DNA of 64,000 nt from Oscillospiraceae bacterium. Its GTDB lineage: Bacteria; Bacillota; Clostridia; Oscillospirales; CAG-272. Positions 34,174 to 43,769 of this stretch are shown piece by piece. The first letter of the stretch is position 1; every line of letters begins with the position of its first letter. The position numbers and the translations under genes were made by a program. The stretch is taken from assembly GCA_022009675.1 (NCBI GenBank), contig CP091718.1, positions 992,001 to 1,056,000 of the forward strand, written 5' to 3'. The notes under the pieces were generated by a model. That model worked only from the letters and a program-made list of their open reading frames with translations, had not been told where the DNA came from and searched no databases.

Positions 34174-35504
34174 TCAGCTGTCGGAGAAGGGATTGTCCGG
34201 GGTGTCTCCGCCCTGCCCGGCGTCGCCGTCACTGTCACTGTCACTGTCCCCGTCATTGCCGTCGCCGCGCGGCAGGGCGCACGCGGGCAAGGATTGCACC
34301 GAGGATGGAGGAGATTGCCTCATAGACAGCCAGCAGGGTGGAGGCATACACCAGCAGGCAGGGGATGAACAGGACTAAGAAGATCGGGAAGCAGCCCGCC
34401 TGACGCCGCCTTGCGTTGCGCAGGATGCGCAGGATGCCCGCCAGGGACAGCCCGGGGTGCAGGATGATGACGATATTCTGCGCGACGGTGCCCGCGAGGG
34501 AGGAGTCACTGCTGACAAGCGATGTGACCATCCAGAGGATGCCCGCGACCAGAAAGACGCAGGAGGACATCAGGCTCATGCGGAACAGGCGCACCCTGCC
34601 CCTGACCGAGTCGGCGTACCCGAATGCGCAGAGACTGCCCTGCAGGAGGACCTGCATGAGCGCGGCGCAGAGGTTGCACAGCATGACTGCCGTGCCGGGA
34701 AACAGATTGATGGCGGAATTGATGATATTCAGTGCCTGCTCCTCTGTCAGGGCAGACAGCTGCGGGATCTGCTCGGCAAGCTGTTGCGTCAGCGTCACCA
34801 GCCGGAGACTCAGCTCCGTGCGCAGGTTGTCCAGAAGCGCGCCGAGATGCGCGGGGGACAGGGAGCCGATCCGGCGGCTCAGCAGCAGGGCGGCTATGCC
34901 GAGCGTGGTCACGCCCAGGCAGAGCGAGGTCAGGCAGATGACGCCGACCCGCCCTGGGACCGTCCTCCCGCTCCGCCGAGGCGCGGGTGCCGAACGCCAG
35001 CGCGGCGGCGGCAGGGAAGGGCATCAGCGCCGCCAGCGAGAGCATCGGATCGCGGCAGAGCGCCAGCGAAAGCCCGTAGGCGGCGAGGGGGATGAAGGCG
35101 AGCCGTGTCAGCGTGGCTTTGTCCGCCACTGCCAGCAGCAGGGCCGAAAAGCCGGTCGCGCACAGCAGAGCCATCAGCATGGCGGGTGCCGCAAGCGTGC
35201 CGGTGGTGTACAGCAGTCCCGTGCTGACGAATAGCAGCAGGATCGGCGTCCAGCGCATCGTGCGCAGTACCCGGAACAGGTAGAAGAGCAGGAGCAGGCA
35301 TACCGTTCCCGCGACCGCCTGCACGGCGGTGGCAGGGACCGTGACGACACCCGTCCCCCACGCAAGTCCGCAGGCGAGTGCGGCGGCGGACAGTACGCTC
35401 AGGACGGAAAGCAGCCACAGCGGCTGCACAGGCAGTCCCTTCCGATTTATCGGAACAGGGAACTCCTTCATTGGCGGAACCGGGTTCCGGTCCGGACGGG
35501 TCAT
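34174..35504 (-). CDS. DUF2232 (YybS-like) membrane protein (frameshifted)
   Basis: Polytopic membrane protein with about eight hydrophobic segments, for example PLWLLSVLSVLSAAALACGL and GVTTLGIAALLLSRRIG. The EEQALNIINSAINLFPG segment and the position directly upstream of gdpP match YybS/DUF2232 proteins, whose function is unknown. The frame breaks near 34960 and again near 34260. After the second correction it ends in a hydrophilic Asp-rich tail (GDGNDGDSDSDSDGD) with stop at 34174. AAGGAGG precedes the ATG at 35504. It is the first gene of the gdpP-rplI-dnaB operon. Confidence 0.8.
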
Positions 35505-35549
35505 AGAGAATCCTCCTTTTGAGGTTTTAAGTTGTATCCATAGATATAG

Positions 35550-35579
35550 ATTATAGCATACTCTGCCCCTGCTTGTAAA
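35550..35579 (-). promoter_or_regulatory. Promoter of the DUF2232-gdpP-rplI-dnaB operon
   Basis: Minus-strand TTTACA (35574-35579), 18-base spacer ending TGC, TATAAT (35550-35555). Confidence 0.85.
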
Positions 35580-35739
35580 CATGGAAATCGTTACTTTTTT
35601 TCTGAAATGTGGTATATTTGCCGCTTTCCCGCGCATTGCCGCCGTCCGGACAGCGGGGAAGGGGAGCGGCGCGGGGAACGCTTGCAGGAATCCCCCGGCG
35701 CTTCAAAAACTTTTTGCCCCGTAAAATTGCAATTTCCGC

Positions 35740-35769
35740 TTGATTTTTCCTGCAGGGATGTGGTATACT
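35740..35769 (+). promoter_or_regulatory. Promoter of the lysyl-tRNA synthetase gene
   Basis: TTGATT (35740-35745), 18-base spacer ending TGG, TATACT (35764-35769). The leader of about 65 bases is too short for a full T-box. Confidence 0.85.
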
Positions 35770-35839
35770 ACGATAAATATGCGTAAGCAGATAAGCTGTC
35801 CGCGCCAAGCGGCGGGATACGGAAAAGGAGCAGAACACC

Positions 35840-37879
35840 ATGCATTGGTCAGACGAGATCGCACAGAGAGTCATTGAAAAGAATCCCGACAAGGAGGTCT
35901 ATACCTGCGCGGCGGGCTACAGTCCTTCCGGATCGGGGCACATAGGCAATTTCCGGGACATCGCCACCTCCCTGTTCGTGGCGAAAGCGCTGGAGCGCAA
36001 GGGCAAGCGGGCGCGCCTCCTGCTGTCGTGGGACGAGTTTGACCGGATGCGCAAGGTGCCTGCCAATGTCGCCGCCCTGCCGGATACCGCCGACCTGGAG
36101 GACTGCATCGGCAAGCCCTACGTAGACGTGCGCAACCCCTTCCGCACCGACGCCCCGACCTACGCCGCCTACTTTGAGCGCGAGTTCCAGGCGTCCATTG
36201 AGCGGTTCGGCATCCGGATGGAGTACCGGCATCAGGCGGAGCTGTACCGCAGCGGCGCTTACCGGAAGGAGATCCGGACGGCGCTGGAAAAGCGCCATGC
36301 CATCTTCGATATTCTGGATTCCATGCGCACGCAGGACGCCGCCGAGGGCGAGCGCGAGGCGTACTATCCCGTGAGCATTTACTGCCCCGTCTGCGGGAAG
36401 GATTCCACCAGGATCCTGACGCTGGATGACGACTGCCGCATGGCGACGTATTCGTGCGCCTGCGGCTACCGCGGCAGCTTTGACTTTGACACCGACACCA
36501 ACTGCAAGCTGGGCTGGAAGATCGACTGGGCAATGCGCTGGATGTACGAGGGCGTGGATTTTGAGCCGGGCGGAAAGGATCACGCTTCCCCCACCGGCTC
36601 CTATCAGACCAGCCGCCGGATTTCCAAGCTGGTGTACGGCTACGAAGCGCCGGTGTTCCAGGGCTACGAGTTCATCGGTATCAAGGGGCTGACCGGCAAG
36701 ATGTCCGGCTCCTCCGGACTGAACCTGACTCCGGACGCCATGCTGAAGCTGTACGAGCCGGAGGTCATCCTGTGGCTGTACTCCAAGACCGAGCCGACCA
36801 AGGCGTTCGATTTCTGCTTTGACGACGGCATCCTGCGGCAGTATTTCGAGTTTGACCGGATGCTGGAGGAGTACCGCTCCGGCAAGGCATCCGAGTATAC
36901 CGTGTCGGTGATGGATAATTGCCTCATCCCCGGACGGACGGTGCAGACCGTGCCGATGTCCCTGCTGGTTCAGCTCGGCTCCATCGTGGACTTCAACCCC
37001 GCCATGCTGGAGACCGTGTTTGCCAAGATCGGCACGCCCTATACAAGGGAGCAGTTTGCCGACCGGCTGGCACGCGCACGCTACTGGCTGGAGCAGTGTG
37101 CCCCGGAGCAGGTCAACCGCCTGCGCACGACGCGGAATTTCGAGGTGTACGACACGCTGTCGGACGAGGAGAAGGCGGAGATTGCCCGCCTGCACGACTA
37201 CCTGGCTGCCGGCGGCTACACGCTGGACGAGCTGAACACCGCGCTGTACGCCATCCCGAAGCAGGTGTTCGGGGAGGATAAGTCGGAGAAGGAGCTCAAG
37301 ACGCTGCAGGGCAGCTTCTTCCGGACGGTTTACCGCCTGCTCATCGACCGCGAGCGCGGACCGCGCCTGTACCTGTTCCTGTATGCCATTGATCCCGCCC
37401 GGTACGTGGGACTGCTGGATTTCTCCACGCCGCGCACCGAGGAGGAGGCAGCCGCCGACCGTGCCGCTGCCGAGCAGGCGGCAGCCGCCGCCGAGCCGGA
37501 GAAGACCGAGAAGGTGTTCGGTGATCCCGATCCGGTCGAGCCGGTTTCGACCGAGCAGGTGTCGATTGATGAGTTCCACCGGATGGATATGCGCGTGTGC
37601 AGGATTCTCAAGTGCCAGGAAATCCGCAAGTCGCACAACTGCTACAAGCTCACGCTGGCGGACGGTATCGGCGAGCGCGTGATCGTGTCCTCCATCAAGC
37701 ATGACTATACACCGGAGGAGCTGGTGGGCAGGAAAATCATCGTGCTTGCCAACCTGACGCCTGCCCGCATCACGGGCGTGACGTCCGACGGTATGCTGCT
37801 GGCGGCGACCAACAACGCCTGCGGATGCCAGGTGATCTTTGTGGACGACAGCGTCCCCGAGGGCACGAAGATTCATTGA
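35840..37879 (+). CDS. lysS: Class I lysyl-tRNA synthetase with C-terminal Trbp111-type tRNA-binding domain
   Basis: This is the archaeal-type class I LysRS. The HIGH-type motif is GYSPSGSGHIGNFRD (about residues 26-40), the KMSKS-type motif is KGLTGKMSGSSGLN, and there is a four-cysteine zinc module (CPVCG...CACG, about residues 183-208). Most bacteria use the unrelated class II enzyme. From residue 574 a second domain begins (SIDEFHRMDMRVCRIL...KHYTPEEL-like DYTPEELVGRKIIVLANL), the EMAP/Trbp111 fold usually found at the end of MetRS. An Ala/Glu-rich linker joins them. Length is 679 and the frame is intact. AAAAGGAG precedes the ATG. The fusion presumably increases tRNA affinity. Naming (lysS/lysK) varies. 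Confidence 0.93.
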   Translation: MHWSDEIAQRVIEKNPDKEVYTCAAGYSPSGSGHIGNFRDIATSLFVAKALERKGKRARLLLSWDEFDRMRKVPANVAALPDTADLEDCIGKPYVDVRNPFRTDAPTYAAYFEREFQASIERFGIRMEYRHQAELYRSGAYRKEIRTALEKRHAIFDILDSMRTQDAAEGEREAYYPVSIYCPVCGKDSTRILTLDDDCRMATYSCACGYRGSFDFDTDTNCKLGWKIDWAMRWMYEGVDFEPGGKDHASPTGSYQTSRRISKLVYGYEAPVFQGYEFIGIKGLTGKMSGSSGLNLTPDAMLKLYEPEVILWLYSKTEPTKAFDFCFDDGILRQYFEFDRMLEEYRSGKASEYTVSVMDNCLIPGRTVQTVPMSLLVQLGSIVDFNPAMLETVFAKIGTPYTREQFADRLARARYWLEQCAPEQVNRLRTTRNFEVYDTLSDEEKAEIARLHDYLAAGGYTLDELNTALYAIPKQVFGEDKSEKELKTLQGSFFRTVYRLLIDRERGPRLYLFLYAIDPARYVGLLDFSTPRTEEEAAADRAAAEQAAAAAEPEKTEKVFGDPDPVEPVSTEQVSIDEFHRMDMRVCRILKCQEIRKSHNCYKLTLADGIGERVIVSSIKHDYTPEELVGRKIIVLANLTPARITGVTSDGMLLAATNNACGCQVIFVDDSVPEGTKIH

Positions 37880-37906
37880 CGGCAGGCACCCCCCCTTTGT
37901 TCCGAA

Positions 37907-37950
37907 CCCGGAGCCGACACGAAAAAATTTCGCAAGGCTCCGGGATTTTT
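37907..37950 (+). terminator. Terminator after lysS
   Basis: CCCGGAGCC (37907-37915) pairs with GGCTCCGGG (37936-37944), then ATTTTT. Confidence 0.9.
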
Positions 37951-38009
37951 GTCACATTCCGGATGTTCCGCCTGTCTTTACGGGTGAGAACGCGTTAAGG
38001 AGGTTGTCT

Positions 38010-38555
38010 ATGAGGAATGACAGCACCGATACGATCCGCCTGACCGAGCTGTTCTTTGCCCGGGACGAGGAGGCGCTGCGGGAGACGGCGCGGCTGTATG
38101 AGCCGCTGTGTATGCACATTGCGCTGAACATTCTGGCGGATCGGCAGGATGCCGAGGAATGCGTCAACGACACGTGGCTCCGCGCCTGGAACCACATCCC
38201 GCCCGACCGCCCGCGCTCGATGGCGGCGTACCTTGGCACGATAGTGCGCAATCTTGCCATCAACCGCTGGCGTGCCCGGCGGAACCGGGCACTTACGGTT
38301 GATCTGGACGAATTGCGGGAGACGATCCCGATGACCGAGGAGGACGCGGGCGAGCTGCCCGGACTGCTGGGTGCGTTTCTCGCGCGCTGTGACTCGCTGG
38401 ATCGGCGGCTGTTCGTGGGGCGCTACTGGTACGCGCGCCCGGTGCGGGATATGGCGCTGGCGTACGGGCTGACGCCCAACACGGTGTCCCAGCGTCTGCG
38501 GCGCACGCGGCTGGAGCTGAAACAATTTTTGGAGGAAAGGGGTTATCGGGTATGA
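38010..38555 (+). CDS. RNA polymerase sigma factor, ECF (sigma-70 region 2/4) type
   Basis: A 181-residue protein with region 2 (CMHIALNILADRQDAEECVNDTWLRAWNHI) and region 4 (MALAYGLTPNTVSQRLRRTRLELK, a helix-turn-helix). It is the size of an ECF factor with no region 3. TAAGGAGGT lies directly before the ATG at 38010. Its stop overlaps the next start as ATGA, the usual arrangement of a sigma factor with its membrane regulator. No autoregulatory promoter motif can be recognised between 37951 and 38000. Confidence 0.9.
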   Translation: MRNDSTDTIRLTELFFARDEEALRETARLYEPLCMHIALNILADRQDAEECVNDTWLRAWNHIPPDRPRSMAAYLGTIVRNLAINRWRARRNRALTVDLDELRETIPMTEEDAGELPGLLGAFLARCDSLDRRLFVGRYWYARPVRDMALAYGLTPNTVSQRLRRTRLELKQFLEERGYRV

Positions 38556-39754
38556 GAGCAAAACGACGCATCAGCAGGGAGACACTGCTCCGACAGCTGG
38601 GGGATATCCCGGAGATTTACATTCTGGAGGCGGCTGACGCGCTTGCGGTGTCTGCTCCCGCATCGGACAGCCGGACCGGGGCGGAAAACCCGGCGCGGCG
38701 GGGGCGCGATCCGTGGTGGCGCATACGTACAAGTCCCGCCTTTGCCATCTGTATCGGATTTATCGTGGCGCTGGCGGCAATCGTTGCCATCCTGCGTGCG
38801 GGGCGGGGCGGCACAACGCCGGACTACGGCTTTAATCCTGCCGGGGCGCCTTCCGGCTCCCTGTGGGGCGAGACCGACGCCATGTTCACCCGGCAGGAAA
38901 AGCCGGAGGATACCCGCGCGGCGGTTCCGCCGGAGTATAGTCCGTGCCTCGGGCGCGTGGTCGTGACCGATGGCAGCAGGATGCTCTTTGTGCCGGAGGA
39001 CGAACCGGCTCTGAAAGGCTGTTGGTATTACGTGCTGGAGAGCGGCTTCGGTCAGTCGGATGCCATCCCGGAGGGGCTGCACAGCGGCGACCTTGTGCGG
39101 GTGTACTGGCAGTATGTGCGGGAGGTTTATCCGCCGCAGATGCCTGTCTATCGTGTAGAGCTGATTGAGCGGGGCAGATACCAGGACATCAGCAGGGAAG
39201 CGCGGGATGCGATAGCGAGCGGGGAAGTGATCGTTCGTGAGGAAGAGACAGAGACCGCAGAACCGATCAACAGTGAGGCGGAGACGGAACCCACGGAGCC
39301 GACCGTTCCCGAGGCGGAGACGGAACCCACGGAGCCGACCGTTCATGAGGCGGAGACGGAACCCACGGAGCCGACCGCTCCAGAGGCGGAGACATATCCC
39401 ACGGAGCCGGAACCGATTGTCCGTGAGGAAGGCAATATGATGACCGGGCGTATCTGGCGCGCCGGGGATGCGGTATTTTTCATCCCGGAGGATGAAAACG
39501 GGCAGTTGAGCATGACAGAGTTTTGCCTTCTGCGTGACGGAGCCAGCGGTGTCATTCTGTTGCCCGGGACTTTGCAGACCGGTGACCGTGTGCGTGTTCC
39601 GCGCGGCGCGTTCCTGTACAGTGATCCGCCGATTCTGGTGCTGAAGCGGGCTCCTGTGCTCGTGGAGCACGGCACGGTGGACAGCATTGATCCGGCGATC
39701 CGGCAGCAGGTGACCGATCGCCTGAGCGCTACCGGGCTGACGGTCAGCAACTGA
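38552..39754 (+). CDS. Single-pass membrane protein, presumed regulator of the ECF sigma factor
   Basis: The cytoplasmic N-terminus (about 65 residues) is followed by one membrane helix (FAICIGFIVALAAIVAIL). A large extracytoplasmic part follows, in which two similar domains (LGRVVVTDGSRMLFVPEDE and MTGRIWRAGDAVFFIPEDE) are joined by a Pro/Glu/Thr repeat linker. Placement and ATGA overlap with the sigma gene suggest an anti-sigma or signal-sensing role; this is inference, as no zinc-binding anti-sigma motif is seen. Length is 400 residues. I do not recognise a named family. Confidence 0.75.
   Translation: MRAKRRISRETLLRQLGDIPEIYILEAADALAVSAPASDSRTGAENPARRGRDPWWRIRTSPAFAICIGFIVALAAIVAILRAGRGGTTPDYGFNPAGAPSGSLWGETDAMFTRQEKPEDTRAAVPPEYSPCLGRVVVTDGSRMLFVPEDEPALKGCWYYVLESGFGQSDAIPEGLHSGDLVRVYWQYVREVYPPQMPVYRVELIERGRYQDISREARDAIASGEVIVREEETETAEPINSEAETEPTEPTVPEAETEPTEPTVHEAETEPTEPTAPEAETYPTEPEPIVREEGNMMTGRIWRAGDAVFFIPEDENGQLSMTEFCLLRDGASGVILLPGTLQTGDRVRVPRGAFLYSDPPILVLKRAPVLVEHGTVDSIDPAIRQQVTDRLSATGLTVSN
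39276..39405 (+). repeat. 36-bp in-frame repeat coding for the extracytoplasmic linker
   Basis: About 3.5 copies of a 36-base unit coding EAETEPTEPTVP, starting near 39276, 39312, 39348 and 39384. Confidence 0.9.
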
Positions 39755-39784
39755 CGTTGGCGGTGCCCGGTGGGGGCGCAGGGG

Positions 39785-41060
39785 GCAGTCGCCCACCAAC
39801 CCTGCCTTTAGTTTACTTTTATGCCCCCATTCCCCCACCCCCTTCCCGGCGGGAAGGGGAGATTTTGATTTTTTCTTATGCAAGGGGCTTCGCCCCTTGC
39901 ATCCCCGAGGGGCTGAACCCGGGCGGCACTGGAACAGGGAGGCAAACCACGCGCCCGGCGGGGAGGCTTGCTTCCGGCGTTGGCGGCTCGACCTGCCGCT
40001 GTGGTACCCGGCGGGGGGCGTGTTTTTCCTTGCCGCTTCCCCCGCCGCGTTTAGTTTTGATTCTGCCCCCATCCCCCCGCCCCCCTTTCCCCACGGGGAA
40101 GGGGGAGATTTTGGTTTTTCTTATGCAAGGGGCTTCGCCCCCTTGCATCCCCGAGGGGCTGAACCCGGGCGGCACTGGAACAGGGGAGGCAAACCACGCG
40201 CCCGGCAGGGGGCTTGTTTCCGGCGTTGGCGGCTCGACCTGCCGCTGTGGTACCCGGCGGGGGCGTGTGTTTTTCCTTGCCGCTTCCCCCGCCGCCTTTA
40301 GTTTTGATTCTGCCCCCATCCCCCACCCCCTTCCCCGCCGGGGAAGGGGAGATCTGGTTTTCTTATGCAAGGGGCTTCGCCCCTTGCATCCCCGGGAGGG
40401 CTGGATGGGGCGCGGCACCGGCATTGCTTGTGGGAAACCGGTTCTTTCAGCTTCAAATGGAGCGTTGGCACCCGCTGGGGCGGCGGGAACCCGGGTTGTA
40501 AAAAGTCGCCACTCGGCGGGGTGCCTGTTTGGAAAGGACTGTAAGTGCCGCGAACGGTCTAATGCAGGGGTGCCGGGGGCGAAGCCCCCGGCGAAATAAA
40601 CTTTTGGTCACCCCCTTCCCCGGAGAGGGAAGGGGGCTGAGGGGATAGGGGGCATAAAAAGTAAACTAAAAGGCAGGGTGAGCCGACGACAAAGCGGGCA
40701 AGCCACCCCCAACGAATTCCGGAACGGCAAGGTCAGCCGGCGACCAGCCGGGTAAGCCTCCCAACGGATTCCGGAACGGCAAGGTCAGCCGGCGACAAAG
40801 CGGGCAAAGCCACCCCAACGGATTCCGGAACGGCAAGGTCAGCCGGCGACCAGCCGGGTAAGCCACCCCAACGGGCACCTACATCGCAGGTTCAGCCCGT
40901 GCCGCCTCCGGCTCAGACGCGGGGATGCAAGGGGCGAAGCCCCTTGCATGAAAATAATCTTGGTCACCCCCTTCCCCGCCGGGGAAGGGGGCTGGGGGAT
41001 AGGGGCAAGAAAGAAAAACAAAAGGCAAGGTCAGCCGGCGACAAAGCGGGCAAGCCCCCT
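39785..41060. repeat. Cluster G of the two-hairpin repeat, five units, plus a 53-bp tandem repeat
   Basis: Reverse type I units at about 39790-39910, 40030-40155 and 40270-40395, a forward type II unit at about 40570-40690 and a forward type I unit at about 40920-41060. Long linkers between the first three are also repeated. Between 40690 and 40880 a GGAACGGCAAGGTCAGCCGG block recurs at 40721, 40773 and 40827. No gene is supported in 39760-41160. Confidence 0.85.
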
Positions 41061-41196
41061 CCGGGCACCACCGACATCCGCCGCACTGAGCATTCCGCGC
41101 AATCCCCCGGATAAGCCGCCCCGCCTTGGGCAATAGTCACCAAAAAGGCACCTGCCAATGCAAGAAAATTCTTCGTGCATAACAAAGAAAAAGGGC

Positions 41197-41226
41197 TTGC
41201 AATCCGGCATAAAAATGTGGTATACT
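41197..41226 (+). promoter_or_regulatory. Promoter of the rimP-nusA-infB operon
   Basis: TTGCAA (41197-41202), 18-base spacer ending TGG, TATACT (41221-41226). The leader of about 140 bases has a small hairpin at 41249-41271 (GAGTGG.../...CCACTC). Confidence 0.8.
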
Positions 41227-41369
41227 TTACAGGAAGTAGAGAAGGAGAGTGGGTTTTGAGCGAATCCACTCTTAACTTTTGCCGGGGATGTGACGCGAAC
41301 GTGACAGCCGGCGGGCAAATAGCTGAAGTCCTGCCGGACGGAGGCGCGAAAGGAGAGCCCCGTATAAGT

Positions 41370-41912
41370 ATGGATGATAAGAATAAGCAGGCGGAGAAAG
41401 CCCCCCGCGCGGTGGCGCGGAAACTGCCGAACACAGGCGGCTCCCGGGTTGCCGAAACCGTCCGGGTTCTGCTGGAACCGGTCGCGGAAACACTGGGCTA
41501 CCGACTCTGGGACGTCGCATATGTCCGGGAGGGCGCCGACTATGTCCTGCGCCTGACCATAGACAAGCCGGACGTGTCGGGCAGTATCACCGTAGAGGAC
41601 TGTGAGGCAATGTCCCACGCCGCAGACCCGGTGCTGGATGAGGCAGACCCCATCGGGCAGGGCTACCTGCTGGAGGTCTCGTCGCCCGGTCTGGAACGCG
41701 ACCTGACAAGGGAGGAGCACTTCACCCTGTGCGCGGGCGAAAAGGTCGAGCTGAGACTGTTCGCCCCGCTGGACGGACGGCGGAGCTTTACCGGTATCCT
41801 GCGCGGCATGGACGGGGACGGATGCGTCCTGCTGGAAATGCCGGAGGGCGTCCGGCGGTTCCCCCGCACGGCGGTTTCCCGCGCGCACGTCGTGTTTGAC
41901 TTCGGCTCGTGA
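41370..41912 (+). CDS. rimP: Ribosome maturation factor RimP
   Basis: Needed for 30S subunit maturation. The protein shows VRVLLEPVAETLGYRLWDVAYVREG, LRLTIDKPD, ITVEDCEAMSHAADPVLDE and LEVSSPGLERDL, the RimP N-terminal domain landmarks, followed by the C-terminal SH3-like domain. The start at 41370 (MDDKNKQAEK) follows AAAGGAG at a somewhat long distance; the N-terminal 25 residues are a polar extension. Length is 180 residues. It is the first gene of the operon. Confidence 0.93.
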   Translation: MDDKNKQAEKAPRAVARKLPNTGGSRVAETVRVLLEPVAETLGYRLWDVAYVREGADYVLRLTIDKPDVSGSITVEDCEAMSHAADPVLDEADPIGQGYLLEVSSPGLERDLTREEHFTLCAGEKVELRLFAPLDGRRSFTGILRGMDGDGCVLLEMPEGVRRFPRTAVSRAHVVFDFGS

Positions 41913-41957
41913 CGAATGACGAATCAAGATGAAAAATTCCGGAAAGGATGATACACC

Positions 41958-42987
41958 ATGAACGCAGAGTTCTTCAGTGCCCTGGAGCAGTTGGAAAAGG
42001 AAAAAGGGCATTTCCCAGAAGTATATGCTGGAAAAAAATCGAGCTGGCACTCCAGTCCGCCTTCAAAAGGGAGTACGGAGCCACCGCGCTGATGCGCGTG
42101 GATATCGACGCCGATAAAAAAAGAAAATGCGGGCGTTCCTGCAGAAGGAAGTGGTCGAGGAGGTCGAGGACCCCATCTGCCAGATATCGCTGGAGGATGC
42201 ACGCGCAATAAACCGCGGATACGAGCTGGGAAGCATGGTGGAGAAGGAAGTCAAAACCGACAGCATGCACCGGCTGAGCGCCGCCGCCGCCAAGTCCGTT
42301 ATCATTCAGGGTATCCGCGAGGGAGAGCGGCAGGCGATGCAGGAGGCTTACGAGAACAAGAAGGAAGAGCTGATGACCGCTACGGTCAGCAAGATCAATC
42401 CCGATACGGGCGACGTCCTGCTGGAGATGGATCGCGGCGTGAACCCGCTCCCCAAGGCGGAGCAGATCCCCGGCGAGACATTCACGGTCGGGCAGAAGAT
42501 CAAGGTCTACCTGACCGAGATCAACCGCGAGGCGCGCGGACCTGTGGTCACGCTGTCCCGCACGCACCCCAAGCTGGTCTGGCGGCTGTTTGAACTGGAG
42601 GTGCCGGAAATCCAGGAGGGCACCGTCCTCATCAAGGGCGTTGCCCGCGAGGCAGGCTCCCGCACCAAGATCGCCATTTGGTCCCGCGACCCGGATGTGG
42701 ACGCCGTCGGCGCCTGCATCGGTACGCACAATATGCGTATCGACGCCATCCTGTCCGAGCTGTCCGGCGAGAAGATAGACATTGTGCGCTTCAGTGAGGA
42801 TACGGCGGAGTACGTCGCCGCCGCGCTGGCACCGGCAACGGTGCAGGATGTGGTCATGACCGCCGAGCGCGCCTGCCGCGTCACGGTATCCCCCGACCAG
42901 CTCTCGCTTGCCATCGGGCGCGAGGGACAGAACGTCCGGCTGGCGGCACGGCTGACCGGGTGCAAGATCGACATCAAGACCGACTGA
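41958..42987 (+). CDS. nusA: Transcription termination/antitermination factor NusA (about three frameshifts)
   Basis: The corrected N-terminus reads MNAEFFSALEQLEKEKG-ISQKYMLEKIELALQSAFKREYG. It is interrupted at A- or G-rich runs near 42008, 42035 and 42120, after which the frame is clean. S1 domain (TATVSKINPDTGDVLLEM) and KH domains (GACIGTHNMRIDAILSEL, LSLAIGREGQNVRLAARLTG) follow. NusA binds RNA polymerase and nascent RNA. Length is about 344 residues. GGAAAGGATG lies before the ATG. It stands in the usual rimP-nusA-rnpM order. Confidence 0.93.
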
Positions 42988-43036
42988 CGGCACGCACGGT
43001 ACTTACCGCAAGAAAAAATCAGGGAGGCAGTCCGGT

Positions 43037-43369
43037 ATGGCAGACAAGCAGAAACCCGCACCGCAAAGCGGCGTGAAGCCGCGGAAGATACCCATGCGCC
43101 AGTGTCTGGGCTGCAACGAGCACAGACCGAAGGCGGAGCTGCTCCGCGTCCTGCGCGCCCCGGACGGCAGTGTCGGGCTGGACTTCACCGGGAAGAAATC
43201 CGGGCGCGGCGCCTATATCTGCCGGAACGCCGCGTGCCTGCGTAAGGCGCGCAAGAGCCGGCGGCTGGAGCGGACGCTTGCCTGCGTGATTCCGGATGAA
43301 GTGTATGATCGCATGGAGGCGGAGATCCCCGGTTCCCCGCCCCCGGCAGGTACGAACCATGCAGGATAA
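43037..43369 (+). CDS. rnpM: RNA-binding protein RnpM (YlxR, DUF448)
   Basis: 110 residues with KIPMRQCLGCNEHRPKAELLR and GRGAYICRNAACLRKA, the two YlxR signatures. In Bacillus this protein binds and modulates RNase P RNA. GGGAGGCAG precedes the ATG. Its end overlaps ylxQ by 11 bases. Confidence 0.93.
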   Translation: MADKQKPAPQSGVKPRKIPMRQCLGCNEHRPKAELLRVLRAPDGSVGLDFTGKKSGRGAYICRNAACLRKARKSRRLERTLACVIPDEVYDRMEAEIPGSPPPAGTNHAG

Positions 43370-43712
43370 GGAACATCTGCTCTCCACACTGGGGCTGTGC
43401 GCACGGGCGCGGGCGCTGGTGGTGGGGACACCCCTGCTCTGCGAGACACTGCGGGCGGGGAACGGGCGGATACTCTGCGTGCTGGAGGCATCGGACACGT
43501 CCGCCAACACGCACAAGCGCCTGACCGACAAATGCACCTACTACCGCGTGCCGCTCCACAGGCTGGAGGCGGACGCCGGGACGTTGGGGCGTGCGGTCGG
43601 CAAAACCGGAGCCGTTGCCGCCGTAGGGGTGACGGATCCGGGGCTTCTGCGGGCACTGCACCTGCCGGAGGCAGGCGCGGGGAGCGCGGACGCCGAATCG
43701 AAATCAACATAG
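43359..43712 (+). CDS. ylxQ: L7Ae/L30e-family protein YlxQ
   Basis: 117 residues. LLSTLGLCARARALVVGTPL matches the family's LGLAxRAGKLVxG start, and SDTSANTHKRLTDKC and LGRAVGKTGAVAAVGV the later kink-turn-binding regions. It is a predicted kink-turn RNA binder whose job is not settled. Position between rnpM and infB is diagnostic. Confidence 0.9.
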   Translation: MQDKEHLLSTLGLCARARALVVGTPLLCETLRAGNGRILCVLEASDTSANTHKRLTDKCTYYRVPLHRLEADAGTLGRAVGKTGAVAAVGVTDPGLLRALHLPEAGAGSADAESKST

Positions 43713-43769
43713 CCGGAGGCGGCGGTGCCCGGGAGGCAGGCCGCGCCGGTGAGAAGTTTAGGAGGAAAT

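Noticed and set aside
35770..35839. T-box or lysine riboswitch ahead of lysS
   Set aside because: The leader is only about 65 bases, with no T-box AGGGTGG-type element and no terminator.
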